From the NCBI GenBank assembly GCA_936440205.1, contig OW387139.1, forward strand, positions 25,074,378 through 25,138,377: a DNA stretch of 64,000 nucleotides, written 5' to 3'. Below are positions 21,206 through 32,880 of this stretch, one piece after another. The first letter of the stretch is position 1. Every line of letters starts with the position of its first letter. This stretch comes from Lepidonotus clava (taxonomy: Eukaryota > Annelida > Polychaeta > Phyllodocida > Polynoidae). The position numbers were made by a program, and so were the translations under genes. The notes beneath the pieces are model-generated. The model was not told the origin of the DNA, ran no database searches, and saw only the letters and a list, made by a program, of their open reading frames with translations.

Positions 21206-23960
21206 GAATAATGATAGGAATTGGATCCCTGGTGGTTTCCCTTAAGTGGTCTTCATTTTTTTTTTTTTTTTTACAAGAGTCAATACTCTTGATAACACTC
21301 TTTCTGTACAGCGGTTAGAATAATTACCCAATACACTTCAAGGATTTGTACGTAAACAAGTTAACACCCCCTTCAAGGGTGACAACTGTTCTAACATATT
21401 TGACTCCATTTTGTGAAGCCTCCGCTTTAAACCCACAGTTTGTTCTTATTGAATGATTATGCCACGACAAAATTCCTTCTCTTTCTGCTAGTTACAGGTG
21501 ATAGCTCGGCGTTCACCCCCTACATTCAGCCTGGGGTTTGAAGACCGAGTTCCACTTTATATTGGGTAGTGGCGCCCTTCTGATAATGTCAACGGGTGCG
21601 CCACTAACTCCAAACGGTTCACTGAATAGATATTATACCTATGTTAACAGTAACATCTCACTGTCTACCCTATACTCTACATCACATGGGAAAAACCAAC
21701 ATGACAAGCGGTGGGGGTAGCGTTTTCCTTCCGTGAGGTATAAATGTCATTAAAGGACATTAAGTATTAACTGTACAAAGGAAGTTGAGATTATTCGTTC
21801 CTCGTTAGTTATCACTAGAGGATCGGGTCTCAGACTCAGGTTCATTTCTGATCTGATTCCCGGTCCTCATTAGTTACACGTGGTTTGTCGGTACTCTCCC
21901 ATTCATAGGACCAGAATGGGTAGCACCGAGTTTCCATTGTTATAATTGGGAGCAGACTGCATATATATTTTTTTTTTTTTTTAATATGCAGCCTACACCC
22001 CCTTTAAATTATAGAGATGTGTAAATGCATCTCCTTAGATCACTTACTTCCAGACAGCACCTAGTAAGTCGGGCCTTTACCGAAGTACAGTACAAGGTTA
22101 AACCCGTTTTCTTGTTCAGGTCTATGCCCGTTTCTCTTGTGGAGAGTCAAGACTACTCCTGAAAAGACTCCGCCCCCAGCTTATCCTAACTATGCGCATG
22201 CCGGGCAGGGATAGGTAGTGCTAAAGACAGAGTTAGAATTTTTTTTTATCTCCTTTCTAATAGATCGGGTAAACTTATTAGCTCTGGGTGTCAACCAAGT
22301 TTATTGTAGCTTGTTCATCAGGGAATCAGTAGTCCATGTCCCCCCTCTTCAGCTCAACTGTTGAGCGGAGACCTGGATACTTTTAGCGCCACGACGGCGG
22401 TCAAGACTAATTTTCATTCATTTATTTTATTTTATTTTCCTCGACGGCGGTCAGCTCTGAAGCCGCTCATTTTCTTTATTAATTTTAATTATTTCTAATT
22501 TTTACCCGGGTCGAAACTTGACTTCTTGCCGTTTTGTCTCTGTTCCGATTAAAACTGGCCTAAAAGTGGTCTAAATAACTTAGTCTTGAATTATGGGCAG
22601 TTGCTCATTATTTTCTTTCTTCTTGATACTAGTTGTCGTTGGATCCTGACTTTTTTTTTTTTTTTTTTTTTTTTTAATATTAAAGTCAGGATCCTTTGAC
22701 CTAAGACGTACGGTGATCCAGTGGTCATTTACACATAACCAAGACGACGGGGCTATTAATAAGGACAGCACCTCGCTCCACCGCCTTGTGAGTTTTCGCT
22801 ACAGCTTCTCCCCCCCCAGGGATGGCTTGTCCCGTCTGAGGGAGTCGCGATATAGTGAGAGAGAGCCGAGCACCCTGTGAATGTCACCAATTCGCCGTTG
22901 TCCCGTAACTACATTTCCTTGTGACCTCCGTTATAGCTCCCAAATATAGCACGCCTTGTCAGGATTTGCACATATCCCTGCCGCTGCAGCGTGTCTATGC
23001 CAGGAGCAAACGAGCCACGTATAAGGTACTCTCGTGTGCTGTCACAGAGCGTCTCCCCTGAGAATGTTACTAATTATACTGCTTTCTTATTATATTTTGC
23101 CCAAAATTCCCTGAGGAAGAGCTCTTAGTTACACAAATATTGGTTTGCTTTATATATTAGTTTTTAGGTAAATTTCTTTCTACTCGTCGATTTTTTTTGT
23201 GATGAAGGGACCGCTTGTCAGGAGCCAATCCACCCGGGGCATAGTGACTGCCATGGTCGGGCGTCCACCCCAGTGCCCTTCGCAGCGTCAGTGACGCGTA
23301 ACCCCAACGTCCTGCCTCCTGTCAGGCACCACTGACACCAGGCCTGTGGGTAGGCTCCTGCCGCTTGTGCAACCCCCTCATCTTTGAGAAGAGTATATAT
23401 GTAAGCATGCTAAAGAATAGACAGTGGCGTTCCCCAAGTGGCTCCTGTACTGCAGCCCGATCCTAGCGGTAACAACAGCACAGGGGTCAGGTGTAGATGG
23501 TACTTGCTTGGGGAAGTTCACTTCGCTCGTTGGGAGCATTGGTCCCGTTGAGCGCTCTTAGGTTTTATACAGAATTTTGAGTTTTTTTTTTTCTTTTAAA
23601 ATGCTAAAATTTTGCGACACTAGGATCGGTTCCAAATGGTTCCCTACTTTAAAAGCGTTGCCAAATCGTTAACAATGAGAGTGTTGAGCTAGGCTACCGG
23701 GCATGGGACACTCGACTCGAGAGAAATTTAGATAACCCATGGGTCCATAGAGAGACGGTTGGACCAGCCTACCCGACCCAAGTTTCCCTGACTGGTGAAT
23801 CCTTATGATCAGGCTAGTCAACAGAACCCTACCTACCCAAACAGGTATTGCCCAGCGAACTTCCTGTAACATTTTAGTTTTAGTCTTCGTACCTCTGTGT
23901 TATTAATTCACCAATTTTACCTGTACAGTACTAGGTCAGGTTTTAACACTCGTTACATTG
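21206..23960. other. Non-coding 3' region of the LTR element
   Basis: No reading frame of note. It holds several long T tracts (near 21249, 21967, 22651, 23584), a hairpin at 22641-22694, and two copies of CGACGGCGGTCA (22392-22403, 22442-22453). That motif also stands next to the 3' LTR at 17530-17541. Confidence 0.5.
22641..22694. repeat. T-tract hairpin
   Basis: GGATCCTGACTTT at 22641-22653 is followed by a long T run, and the exact complement AAAGTCAGGATCC lies at 22682-22694. This makes a stable stem around a homopolymer loop. Confidence 0.75.
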
Positions 23961-26720
23961 TCATATGATAACTTCATAAACCGTTCCTGGATTTATTTCG
24001 GATGTCCCTGGCCTTATTGTCTTTCGTGCAGATCCTGTTCCGGTCGCTGTTGAGGTGGGCGTGGTCGATCTAGGAGGAGCGTTAGGCATTGTTCCTTGTC
24101 CCAACACCGGTTGAGGCCAGTCCGCTCCGACATCGGACCACCCTGCGTCGATGAGGCGAGGTACTCCCATGGGTACAGGAGTGGCTAGCCCCGAGGAATA
24201 TCTCAGTAGTCTGGCCCTGGTATTGTATTTTAAGTTACTCATCATCAGACGGGCTAGTTTTTTAGATACCCTCAGGGTGTCGGGTAGTGGCACCTTAGAT
24301 GGGTGTTGTCCAGGTCTAGTCGCTGCTCCCATCAGCTGCGCCCCCCAAGTAATTGTCAGGGTGTATTTCAGACACAGCTGGGTCACCAGTAGATCCCTAA
24401 TGAGCACATAGCCCTCCGTATAAGTGTGGTCTGAGGGCATAGCCAGTTCGCCTAGGAAGATTGTTTCTATCATATGTGGATTGGCAAACTGTACGTACAA
24501 CCCATCCACAGTCTTTCTTCTAATATTTCTCCACTTTCGCCACACGAGGACCACTATAGTGATGACTAGTACTGCCAATAATATAGCCAGCACTGCCACT
24601 GCAGTGGGGTTGGCGGTCGCGTCTGGACACCCAGTTAGTGCCTTTTCATGGTGCAACAGTTTCTCCGGGTCCGCCGTCTCCAAGGCCATGGCTCGAGGTA
24701 AGGTCATGGTGAGTCCGGCTAGGGCTGCCTTACCTTGATGGTTCCGCCAGCATTTCCAGAGGACACATCCAATAATTGTCACAGCCACCACTATGCAGAA
24801 GATGGTGAGGAGACCAAACCCACCTCCGAAGTTACCTATAGAGAACCACGGGGCGTGTTTCTCTACCTCGTAACGGTCAGTCGCTTTCTTGATACCCTTG
24901 GCCAAGTCTTTTCGGTGTTTTTGTATTCGTTTGGCCAAGGAGGCTACAGGTATTTTGGCCTTCAGGCTTTCCTCGATCTCCAGCAGGTCTTTCCTAATTG
25001 TTTCAGGGATAGGGTCTGATTCCAACATAGTGGGTTCGTTTTTGGACGTTGTGAAATTCATGTCCCACCCCTTCACACGACTTGCTGCTTCCAACAGGTC
25101 ATTATGTGGGTACACAACCGTGGTGATCCTGGTGTGCCGGTCACAATTTCGCAAGCTATACGGTATCCACGCTCCTTGTGTTTGGAATGCACAGTCGCAT
25201 TCCACCTGAACCCTTGCGTAATTTTCTATGTTCACTCCGACCGCAGGCTGGTTTCTGCAAATCATTTGGCCTCGGGTGTCGGCGCTGACCACTAGCATAT
25301 CTCCGTCGTCTAGGTACACTGCCATCTCTCCGAAGTCTGCTTCCAGTAGATAGTCCAGCTCACATTTTTCTTGGATCGCTAGGTCGTCGCGCCTCAGTAG
25401 CGCAGCAGTGCAGGTGTTGTCTGTAATCTTTTTCATATAGGGTAGGTCCTTACAGAGCGTGATTGTCTGTCCATAACAACCTGACCAACTGCCACTAGCC
25501 AATGGTACGTAATACTGGCGGGACATGGACATGGCGACACTTTTGGGTAGATTAACAATTTGGAGAGCGTCCTTCTTAAGTCGCCCCCTAACCGTCACTG
25601 GCACAGGAAAAGTTAGTACTTCGTAGACCCGGAACAAATGTTCATCAGCCACCACAGGCACCCTTACATACACTATTAGTTCCTGAGTGGTTTCATTGAA
25701 TTTGAACGAAGGTTGACTGTTCTCGTAATAGAAGGAAGGATCTGTGAACGCGACATGGAACCTGGGGTGGATCCCCTTCAGGTATCTGTTCACTTCCTGG
25801 ACCGCTCCGACCATATATTGGCGGGGTACCAAGTCCATAGTCAGCTGGCCCCGCGTCAGGCGCTGTACACCTTTCCTGAACACGCGAGTTTGTTCTACCA
25901 TTAATTGAAGATACACCATCTCTCCTAACTTGTCTTCCAGAGCGACCGGTATCATATTCAGGTACAGTTCCATCCAATCCACCTTATGTTGCACGAGTTT
26001 CATCCTCCGGCGAGTCGTGTTGTGTGCCTTATTTAGTGATCTTAGATTGTCCAATAGGCCTATCACGACATGGTTAATCTTTTCGACAGCCTCGTCATGT
26101 TTTTCATTCATCAGAGCCAAGTCTTCGATCATTTGGTTCGAAGATTCTTGCAATACTCTAATCAATTCTCTGTTATATTTGACATCAGCTGCCAGCCCTT
26201 GATTCCAAGAGGTTGGAAGAGGAAAGGTCGGCCATCCTGGATCGTCCAGCATTGTGGGCAACTTCTTCATTCTTTTGACCCTTCCACCTGATTTTAACTC
26301 CGACTCTTGATTTTGAAGGTCTTGTTGAGTGTTTTTTATTAGGGAACTTAAGGTTTCATTAAGAACTTCTCGGTACCGACCCTTAAGCGCCTGCGACGTC
26401 TGATCCATCCAATTGACCAGCGACCTAATATGGTAGCAGGCCCGATCGAGGGCGTCTCCCCCCTGTAGATATCGGTGACAGACCTGGCCAAAAGTAGCCT
26501 TGTTGAAGGAGCGCCTCCTTGGAATAGTGATAAGGAAGCCTTGTCGGACGTGTGTTATATCCGCGGTGGACATTAACTTCCCTGGTTTTAACACTACTCC
26601 ATATTGTTCTAAAGCTATCACTTCAGCGTTAGGGGCTAGCCCCTCAGGTGGGTTGGAGTCATTATGCACTCCCCTAATGCCCCCTATTATAGCTAATACG
26701 AACAGCACTAGCCACTTCAT
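23961..26720 (-). CDS. env: Envelope-like region of the LTR element
   Basis: A 919-residue open frame. It begins with a signal peptide (MKWLVLFVLAIIGGIRG), has a basic furin-type motif (RVKR), a coiled-coil-rich middle and a cysteine-rich part, and two hydrophobic segments in its last third. The arrangement resembles the F-like fusion glycoproteins of insect errantiviruses and baculoviruses. In that family env is made from a spliced transcript. The part after the second membrane segment is longer than usual. It looks whole. Confidence 0.75.
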   Translation of the reverse strand: MKWLVLFVLAIIGGIRGVHNDSNPPEGLAPNAEVIALEQYGVVLKPGKLMSTADITHVRQGFLITIPRRRSFNKATFGQVCHRYLQGGDALDRACYHIRSLVNWMDQTSQALKGRYREVLNETLSSLIKNTQQDLQNQESELKSGGRVKRMKKLPTMLDDPGWPTFPLPTSWNQGLAADVKYNRELIRVLQESSNQMIEDLALMNEKHDEAVEKINHVVIGLLDNLRSLNKAHNTTRRRMKLVQHKVDWMELYLNMIPVALEDKLGEMVYLQLMVEQTRVFRKGVQRLTRGQLTMDLVPRQYMVGAVQEVNRYLKGIHPRFHVAFTDPSFYYENSQPSFKFNETTQELIVYVRVPVVADEHLFRVYEVLTFPVPVTVRGRLKKDALQIVNLPKSVAMSMSRQYYVPLASGSWSGCYGQTITLCKDLPYMKKITDNTCTAALLRRDDLAIQEKCELDYLLEADFGEMAVYLDDGDMLVVSADTRGQMICRNQPAVGVNIENYARVQVECDCAFQTQGAWIPYSLRNCDRHTRITTVVYPHNDLLEAASRVKGWDMNFTTSKNEPTMLESDPIPETIRKDLLEIEESLKAKIPVASLAKRIQKHRKDLAKGIKKATDRYEVEKHAPWFSIGNFGGGFGLLTIFCIVVAVTIIGCVLWKCWRNHQGKAALAGLTMTLPRAMALETADPEKLLHHEKALTGCPDATANPTAVAVLAILLAVLVITIVVLVWRKWRNIRRKTVDGLYVQFANPHMIETIFLGELAMPSDHTYTEGYVLIRDLLVTQLCLKYTLTITWGAQLMGAATRPGQHPSKVPLPDTLRVSKKLARLMMSNLKYNTRARLLRYSSGLATPVPMGVPRLIDAGWSDVGADWPQPVLGQGTMPNAPPRSTTPTSTATGTGSARKTIRPGTSEINPGTVYEVII

Positions 26721-26967
26721 TGTCTTTGTTTTGGCCTTAGCGATAGCTTGAGAAAGTTAATTTTGCAGTTTATCTAAAACGTGTTCACAGCAAAGTTACC
26801 TTATTTTCCTGCGCACTACTATCATCCATGCGCTGAAATATGCTCTCCTCCCGGGTCCTCTGGTCCGTTTTAGTTTGGGACATGCTCGTAGAGGTTTTGC
26901 CCGTTGTCATTTACCACTCGCCTGATGATCCCGCTCTCGTCCTTGGTGACCGTGATTCTCAAGCCTC

Positions 26968-27939
26968 TCATACGTTCGCAGGACGAGGGGCGCATTGCTC
27001 TGAGAGGTCTTGGCCTAGTAGGTTCCAGTCCGAAACGGCCCCCGTTGGATCGTACGACGGTTGGCTCGAGGGGTATGGGTTCGGTACCTGTGGTTGGTTT
27101 GTCGCTGGGAGTGGGCTCGGCCACAGTGGGCCCCCCGGCTGGCTGGTTGGCGTCCACTGCTGCTGGTTCCATAGCAGTGGCGAGGGATTGGCGTTGCAGC
27201 TCGTTGTCAAGCTGCTCAAGTCTAAACAAGCGGGGTCCGCAGGCTGTAAGTGGTGGAGGAGGGGAGCTCCCGCTGGCCCGTTCCCCACCGGTGGGGTTGG
27301 CGCGTGTTGACCGGGTGCTACCTCCACTTTTAGTCCTGGAGCGGCGACGGTTAGCTGTTCCCCTCCCGATCGCCTTTCCAGAGTGGGCAGAGGTCGGCCG
27401 CCTCGTGTTGTTTGTAGGCTGGTACTTTCCTTGACGCATTTAGAGTTTTGTGTGGTCCTTTGAATGAAAGGAGCTATCTGAGTTTTAATCTCAGCTAACT
27501 GTTTGTTTGATTTTGGCACATCCAGTCCTACTGTTCTCCTAATTTCGTCAACAGTCTCGAATAGTTGGAACAGTGGTTGCGTAAGGTCCCAGAACCAGCC
27601 GGCCTGTATCTGCACTGGTGGGTTGACCGCTTCCTCCTTCTGAACCGGCTTGGCCAACGCCGTTAGCCTTGGCTCGGGCTCCGAGTCACTCACCTCAGAT
27701 AAATTGTAGAAGTCTTTATCTGCTGCCTTCTTTTTGGCTGGAGCCGATTTAGCGGACCTCTTGGCTCCGCCTGTGGTCGTTCTGGTGGGCCGCCGGGCTG
27801 GTGTCCTTGGCTTCTTCCGGGCAATCCCGGCGTCGGTTGAGTCCGGACGGACACCGCCCCGGCCCGGCCAACTCCACCGCCTAAGGGTCTGAGCCGGTTG
27901 TTTCTTAGCACTCTCCTTCTCGACTGCCTTTTCTTTCAT
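26968..27939 (-). CDS. Extra ORF between pol and env, function unknown
   Basis: A 323-residue open frame, sense to the element. The N-terminal third is strongly basic (many RRPTR, AKKKAA, KSAPAKKK runs), followed by an acidic SEVSDSEPEP patch. A short region with helical character (FWDLTQPLFQLFETVDEIRR) comes next, then a Pro/Ser/Gln-rich tail. A second long frame overlaps it near 26870-27439. Position and charge would fit a nucleic-acid-binding accessory protein, but that is inference. I recognise no family. Confidence 0.6.
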   Translation of the reverse strand: MKEKAVEKESAKKQPAQTLRRWSWPGRGGVRPDSTDAGIARKKPRTPARRPTRTTTGGAKRSAKSAPAKKKAADKDFYNLSEVSDSEPEPRLTALAKPVQKEEAVNPPVQIQAGWFWDLTQPLFQLFETVDEIRRTVGLDVPKSNKQLAEIKTQIAPFIQRTTQNSKCVKESTSLQTTRGGRPLPTLERRSGGEQLTVAAPGLKVEVAPGQHAPTPPVGNGPAGAPLLHHLQPADPACLDLSSLTTSCNANPSPLLWNQQQWTPTSQPGGPLWPSPLPATNQPQVPNPYPSSQPSYDPTGAVSDWNLLGQDLSEQCAPRPANV

Positions 27940-28601
27940 TTGGTAAAATCCTAAAAGAATGGCCCAACGAACCTTCCCTTGGTAGGCAGCGCCCTCTGGT
28001 GGGGCCGGCTAATCCGTTTCCTTCTCAGGGGGACGATGATCCTTCCCTCCGTGTCCGCAGGGAAAGTAGTGGTTCCCTTTGGATTGCTATGTGGCCGGAG
28101 GGCTAGACAGTTCCCCATGAGTCGGTGGATCAGTGTTCCAGCTAAGTTCTCTTTCTGCTCCTTCCAGGAGAAGTCGGAGGTTGAACAATTTCTATCTCCA
28201 ACTTCTGTTCAGAGATAGAATCAATATCTATCTCCGTTTCGTCCCGGGCTGGGTTGCGCGCACAATCACCTGCAGCAGAGGTGACCGTCTAGGAGCAGAG
28301 TTGCGGACCGACTGGTGGATCGGCGCGGATCCCACGAAATTATAACCGATCCGCTTGCCCATGCCGTCTCCATATTTGGAGCTGTATCTTGTTTCAGGTG
28401 GGGGGGGGAACGCTTGCATCCGGTCCCAAGAGATGACGCCTAACCACCGGCATCTCTCTTGGCGTGCGCACCCTCCCTTTCTGCCACGCCCCTGGGCGCG
28501 GCAAGGTGGCCGTGAGGCAGACCACCTGTTCCATTAGCGCTGATGCTAACGGTGCCGCTCCGCCGAACCTTTATTTTCACAGGGCGGCTAAATTTCCTGC
28601 A

Positions 28602-31600
28602 TTAATCATCCATGTCGTCGCTCTCTCCGCCATTGGATAGAGCGACGTAGTTAGGACGGCGGTTCCGACGTAGGTTATAGCCACCTTTCGTCGGGACATG
28701 GTCTTTTACTGTTTTTTCTGGGCTCTGTTCCGATGTATCCAAGATCGGCACATCACCGCAGGGTAGTTTTATGGGCTTGTTGTTGCCTGGAGGGGATCTC
28801 CCCTCCAACGGCTGGCTTTTGCCCCTTCGTTTAGCTCGTTTGCGTTTCCTCTGTCCATTAGCGCCAGCTGTTCCCCGTTCACAGGCGGCTTTATTAGGAA
28901 CAAAGGATAAGTTTGTGGACAGCGCGGTGTCCGTACTGGTGCCCTGACCATCAGTGATTTGCCCATCTGTTTCTGCTAAATCAGTGGGACTTGGACCAGG
29001 TTTTTGTGTAGGTACCTTCCTGGTCATAGGAACTGCATCATGCTCACGGGGACCGGTCGTTCCCGTTGAGCTTTCAGTCTCAGCACCCCTTATTTCGCCC
29101 TCTTCTTCAGCGATTTCACCCGTCGGAGTGTGATGCAATTCAGGGTTTCGGTCAGGATCTGCCCCTTTTGAGTTAGTGATTTTCGCTTCTCTCACCAGTT
29201 TGGGAATGTTATGAGGGATGGCGGGAGACCAAGGCCCATGTGCAGGTTTGAGTTTTGAAATGTTTACTAGATGTGGGACCTGTTTTCCAGTTTTTAACGA
29301 CACTAGTCTAACCAGGTGGTCTCCTTTTGTTTCAATTACCCTGAATGGCCCAGTATACCTGTTTGAGAACTTAGACGCTTTATTTTCACTAGCTAAAGGG
29401 TCGTACATGTATACCATATCACCTTCGTACATCTGAGTGGGCCGCGCCCGCTCATCAATTCGCAGCCTCAGATCTTTTTCGTAGTTTTGAACTACCCTTT
29501 CAGCCATATTCCTAAACATAGCAATATTATCCTTGGTTTGCATGAAAAACTCGCAGTCGTTCAGCGTTTCAGGAATTGTTCCCTGCTCAGGCATTCCCAT
29601 ACTGATTGGATCTCTGCCAAACAGCAGGGTGTGCGGGCTGTATCCCGACCGTACACTGATTGTGGATCTAACTGTCCATAATGCAATGGGAAGTAGATCG
29701 ATCCAGTTACAGTGGTCGTCAGGGATATAATAAGCAATCAGGTTTTCAATAGTTTTATGTAGTCTTTCTACTCGAGCGTTGCCAGTCGGCATTCGCCCGG
29801 TAGTGAACGTTTGTTTGCACGCTAGTCGTGTGGTGATTTCCCTGAATAGCCCTGAGAGGAAGGCCGCCCCCCGGTCTGTGTGCAGACGGTTTACCCGTCC
29901 ATACCGACACACTATCCCGGTTAGGAAACAGTTGGCCGCGGTTTGCGCAGTGGAGTCTTTCGTGGTGAAAGCCTCCGGCCAACCTGTTAGTAGGTCTATG
30001 AAGGTCATGATATATTTTGACCCATCCCTAGCCCTCTTTAGTGGCCCGATGAAATCACACTGTACTACCTCAAAGGGTCGGGTTGGTCTCTCCCAAGACT
30101 TAGCTAGGGCCTTGAAATGCGGAGCCCGTCTCCTCAGAGAGCAGGTCTCACAAGCTTTCACATAGTCTACTATGTCGGCGTTCATGTTCCGCCAGTAGAA
30201 TTTATCAGAGATTTTGGTAGTGAGGTTACTGATCCCTACATGTCCCCCAGCCAAGATGTCATTATGTAATAGTCTCAGGACTTTGGGAATTAACTTTCCT
30301 GGAACTATCATACGAGGTTTTAGTCTGACCAGTTGGTCTTGGTGTTTGTTATACCTTTTGACGTTGAACCTACATAGTACTCCCGGTGCTACCATTCCTA
30401 CAAAATCAGCTTGGTCCATTATTCGCCTAGCTTCAAGGGGATCTGTCGGTAGGTCTCCGTCCTGCAGGTAGTCTATCAATTGCGCGCACTCTGCATCTTG
30501 GAGTTGCGCGTTTAATACCGTAGCCACAGAAAGCTCTTCATCCTGAACTTCGGCCTCAAATAACTCACATCCCACAGCGGGCTCATATTCTTCACCTGGG
30601 ACATGCTCATGATAGACTCTAGACAAATAGTCCGGTAGAAAATGAGTCGCTCCTGGCTCATATATGATTTCAAAATCAAAATCTGATAACGCTAAAGCCC
30701 ACCGTCTCAGCCGGGCTGACGGGGCTTTGTAGGCACTCTGTAGCAGGGGAATCAACGGTTTGTGATCAGTCACTATTGTGATTTTAGCTCCCTGCAACAT
30801 GTCCTCATAGTTCTTAATGCCTTTAATTACTGCCAGAGCCTCCTTTTCTGTTACCGAATAATTTAATTCGGCGTCCCGGAGAGTACATCCCCAGAACGCA
30901 ACCGGACGGTAGATTTCATCTAGTTTGTGACAAACCGCTGCACCGCACGCGGCGTCTGATGCGTCAGTTAGTAGATAGAAATGCCCTCCTATATCTGGAT
31001 GAATTAGTAAGGTGGCGAGGTCAGCAATTTCTTTAACTGTTGAAACGCTTCCTCGCAGGCCTCTGTCCACTCAAAATAGACTTCTTTCTTTAGCAGCCGG
31101 TTTAAAGGCTTTGCTAGATCAGCGAAATTAGGGACAAACGATCGGTAGTAGTTACACAGTCCCAGAAAGGATTTAATAGTTTTCACATTATGTGGACGGT
31201 TAAAGGCTGTAATCTTTTCTGTGGTTACCCTTTGTGTAGCCACTCCTTCCGCGTTTACTACGTGGCCGAGGAAATTGATTTCACTGCGGCACCACTCACA
31301 CTTTGACGGTTTCAGTTTAAGATTAGCTCTCGCCAAAGCTTGGAGAACCACCTCAACGCTCGCCAGGTGTTCCTCAAATGTAGTGTCGTAGACAATTACG
31401 TCGTCTAAATATGCTAAGCATGTTCTAGGGATCAATCCCTTTAGCGCTATGGCCATTACCTTGGTAAACTGCCAAGGTGCGCCAACCAAGCCAAATGGTA
31501 CACGCTTATACTGATACACACCCATCGGGGTTTCAAAAGCGGTATATTTTCTACTGCCTTCTTCGATTACACACTGATGATAGCCGCTCAACAGATCTAA

Positions 31601-32842
31601 AGCTGTCCACATAGTGGGTTTCTTGTAAGCCATATATAGGAAAAGCGAGCGAGCCGTGGGCATGGGAAATTTATCTTTAAAAGTGACTTGATTAAGCATG
31701 CGAAAGTCTGTACAGAGCCTAGGTTTGCCATCTTTCTTCTGCACTACCACCAGCGGGCTTCGCCAAGCCGATTCGCTGGGTTCTATGACACCTATATCTA
31801 TGAGTTGCCTAACCTGTTCATCGATGATATCCATTTTCTGTGGAGAGTATCGGTATGGTCTAGAACTTATGACTCCCTGCGACTCATCCACAATGATTCT
31901 CATCGGCGCTATTTCACAATGACCTAACTCTTCCATTGAGAACGCTAGTGCATTTCTATTGTTATTAAGCATTTTCCTAAACCTTACCTGTTGTTCTTCG
32001 TTTAAGCACGACTCGGTCAGATCTATTTTACTTACATTTTCATCCATTTTACCTCGGGATTTCTCCTCAGAGGTTTGGCTTTCCATTTGCACTGCGTCTT
32101 TCATTACTTCTACAGAAATCCTACAGATGGACATTGGGGTCTCTGTTTTAGTTAGATAACACAAGTCTAGGAACTCCTCTATCTGATTTTGGTTTACCTC
32201 AGGCACTGCGCATTCTTCCGCAAAAGCTAATACTTCCTGGGGAGTGATTTCTTGCATTTCATCTAGCGGATTCATGACTTTGATCCACCACTGGCTTCCC
32301 ACCGTATTCACGCACCCCTCTACTAGGACTGGTGCGGTTACCGCCGGTGCGCAGTAAGCTACCGGTGAGTCTAATCCCAGCGGCTCTCGAGTGGTTACCG
32401 GTATGATGCATTCATTTCCCGGCGGAATTTTCACTGTTTCTTTGCTAACTATAGGGTTTCCACAAAACACTTCTATCTTTGCGCCTGGTAGAGATAAATC
32501 TGATCGAAGCACTGTTAATAAGTTTCTCCCGATTACTATTAGGTGGCATAGATCGTCCACTATGTTGAAATCATAGCAGACCACCGATCCCTGGATTGAA
32601 AACTTACATCTAATTTGTTCTAGTATTACTTGAGACGAGTTGTCTGCCAAACTGATGTTTCCCTTCGATACCTTCCATTCATCTAAAATGCATTGTTTAG
32701 GGATCTGTCGTTTACAATGGGTGGACATGAAGCAATCGCTCGCTCCTGTGTCTACTAAAGATCTAACCTCCTTCTGATCATCAAATCTTAACGTTAAGAA
32801 AAATGCTTCGTCTCCTATCTCTCTCCTAGCCGGTCCGTCCAC
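28602..32842 (-). CDS. pol: Pol region of the LTR element
   Basis: In transcript order: an aspartic protease (LVDTGASDCF), reverse transcriptase (with the YLDD core), RNase H (starting near LLTDASDAACG), the integrase His/Cys zinc motif and core, and a GPF-containing integrase tail. The order protease-RT-RNase H-integrase is that of Ty3/Gypsy elements. A long, charged, low-complexity C-terminal extension follows the integrase. It directly follows gag with about 40 bases between. The region looks whole or nearly so, with about one break at most. Confidence 0.9.
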
Positions 32843-32880
32843 TGCGCCTAATTCTATCGTGGAATGAACGGACCCTTCCT

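Noticed and set aside
24151-26291. Plus-strand frames opposite the envelope-like region
   Set aside because: They mirror the codons of a long sense frame and have no motif of their own.
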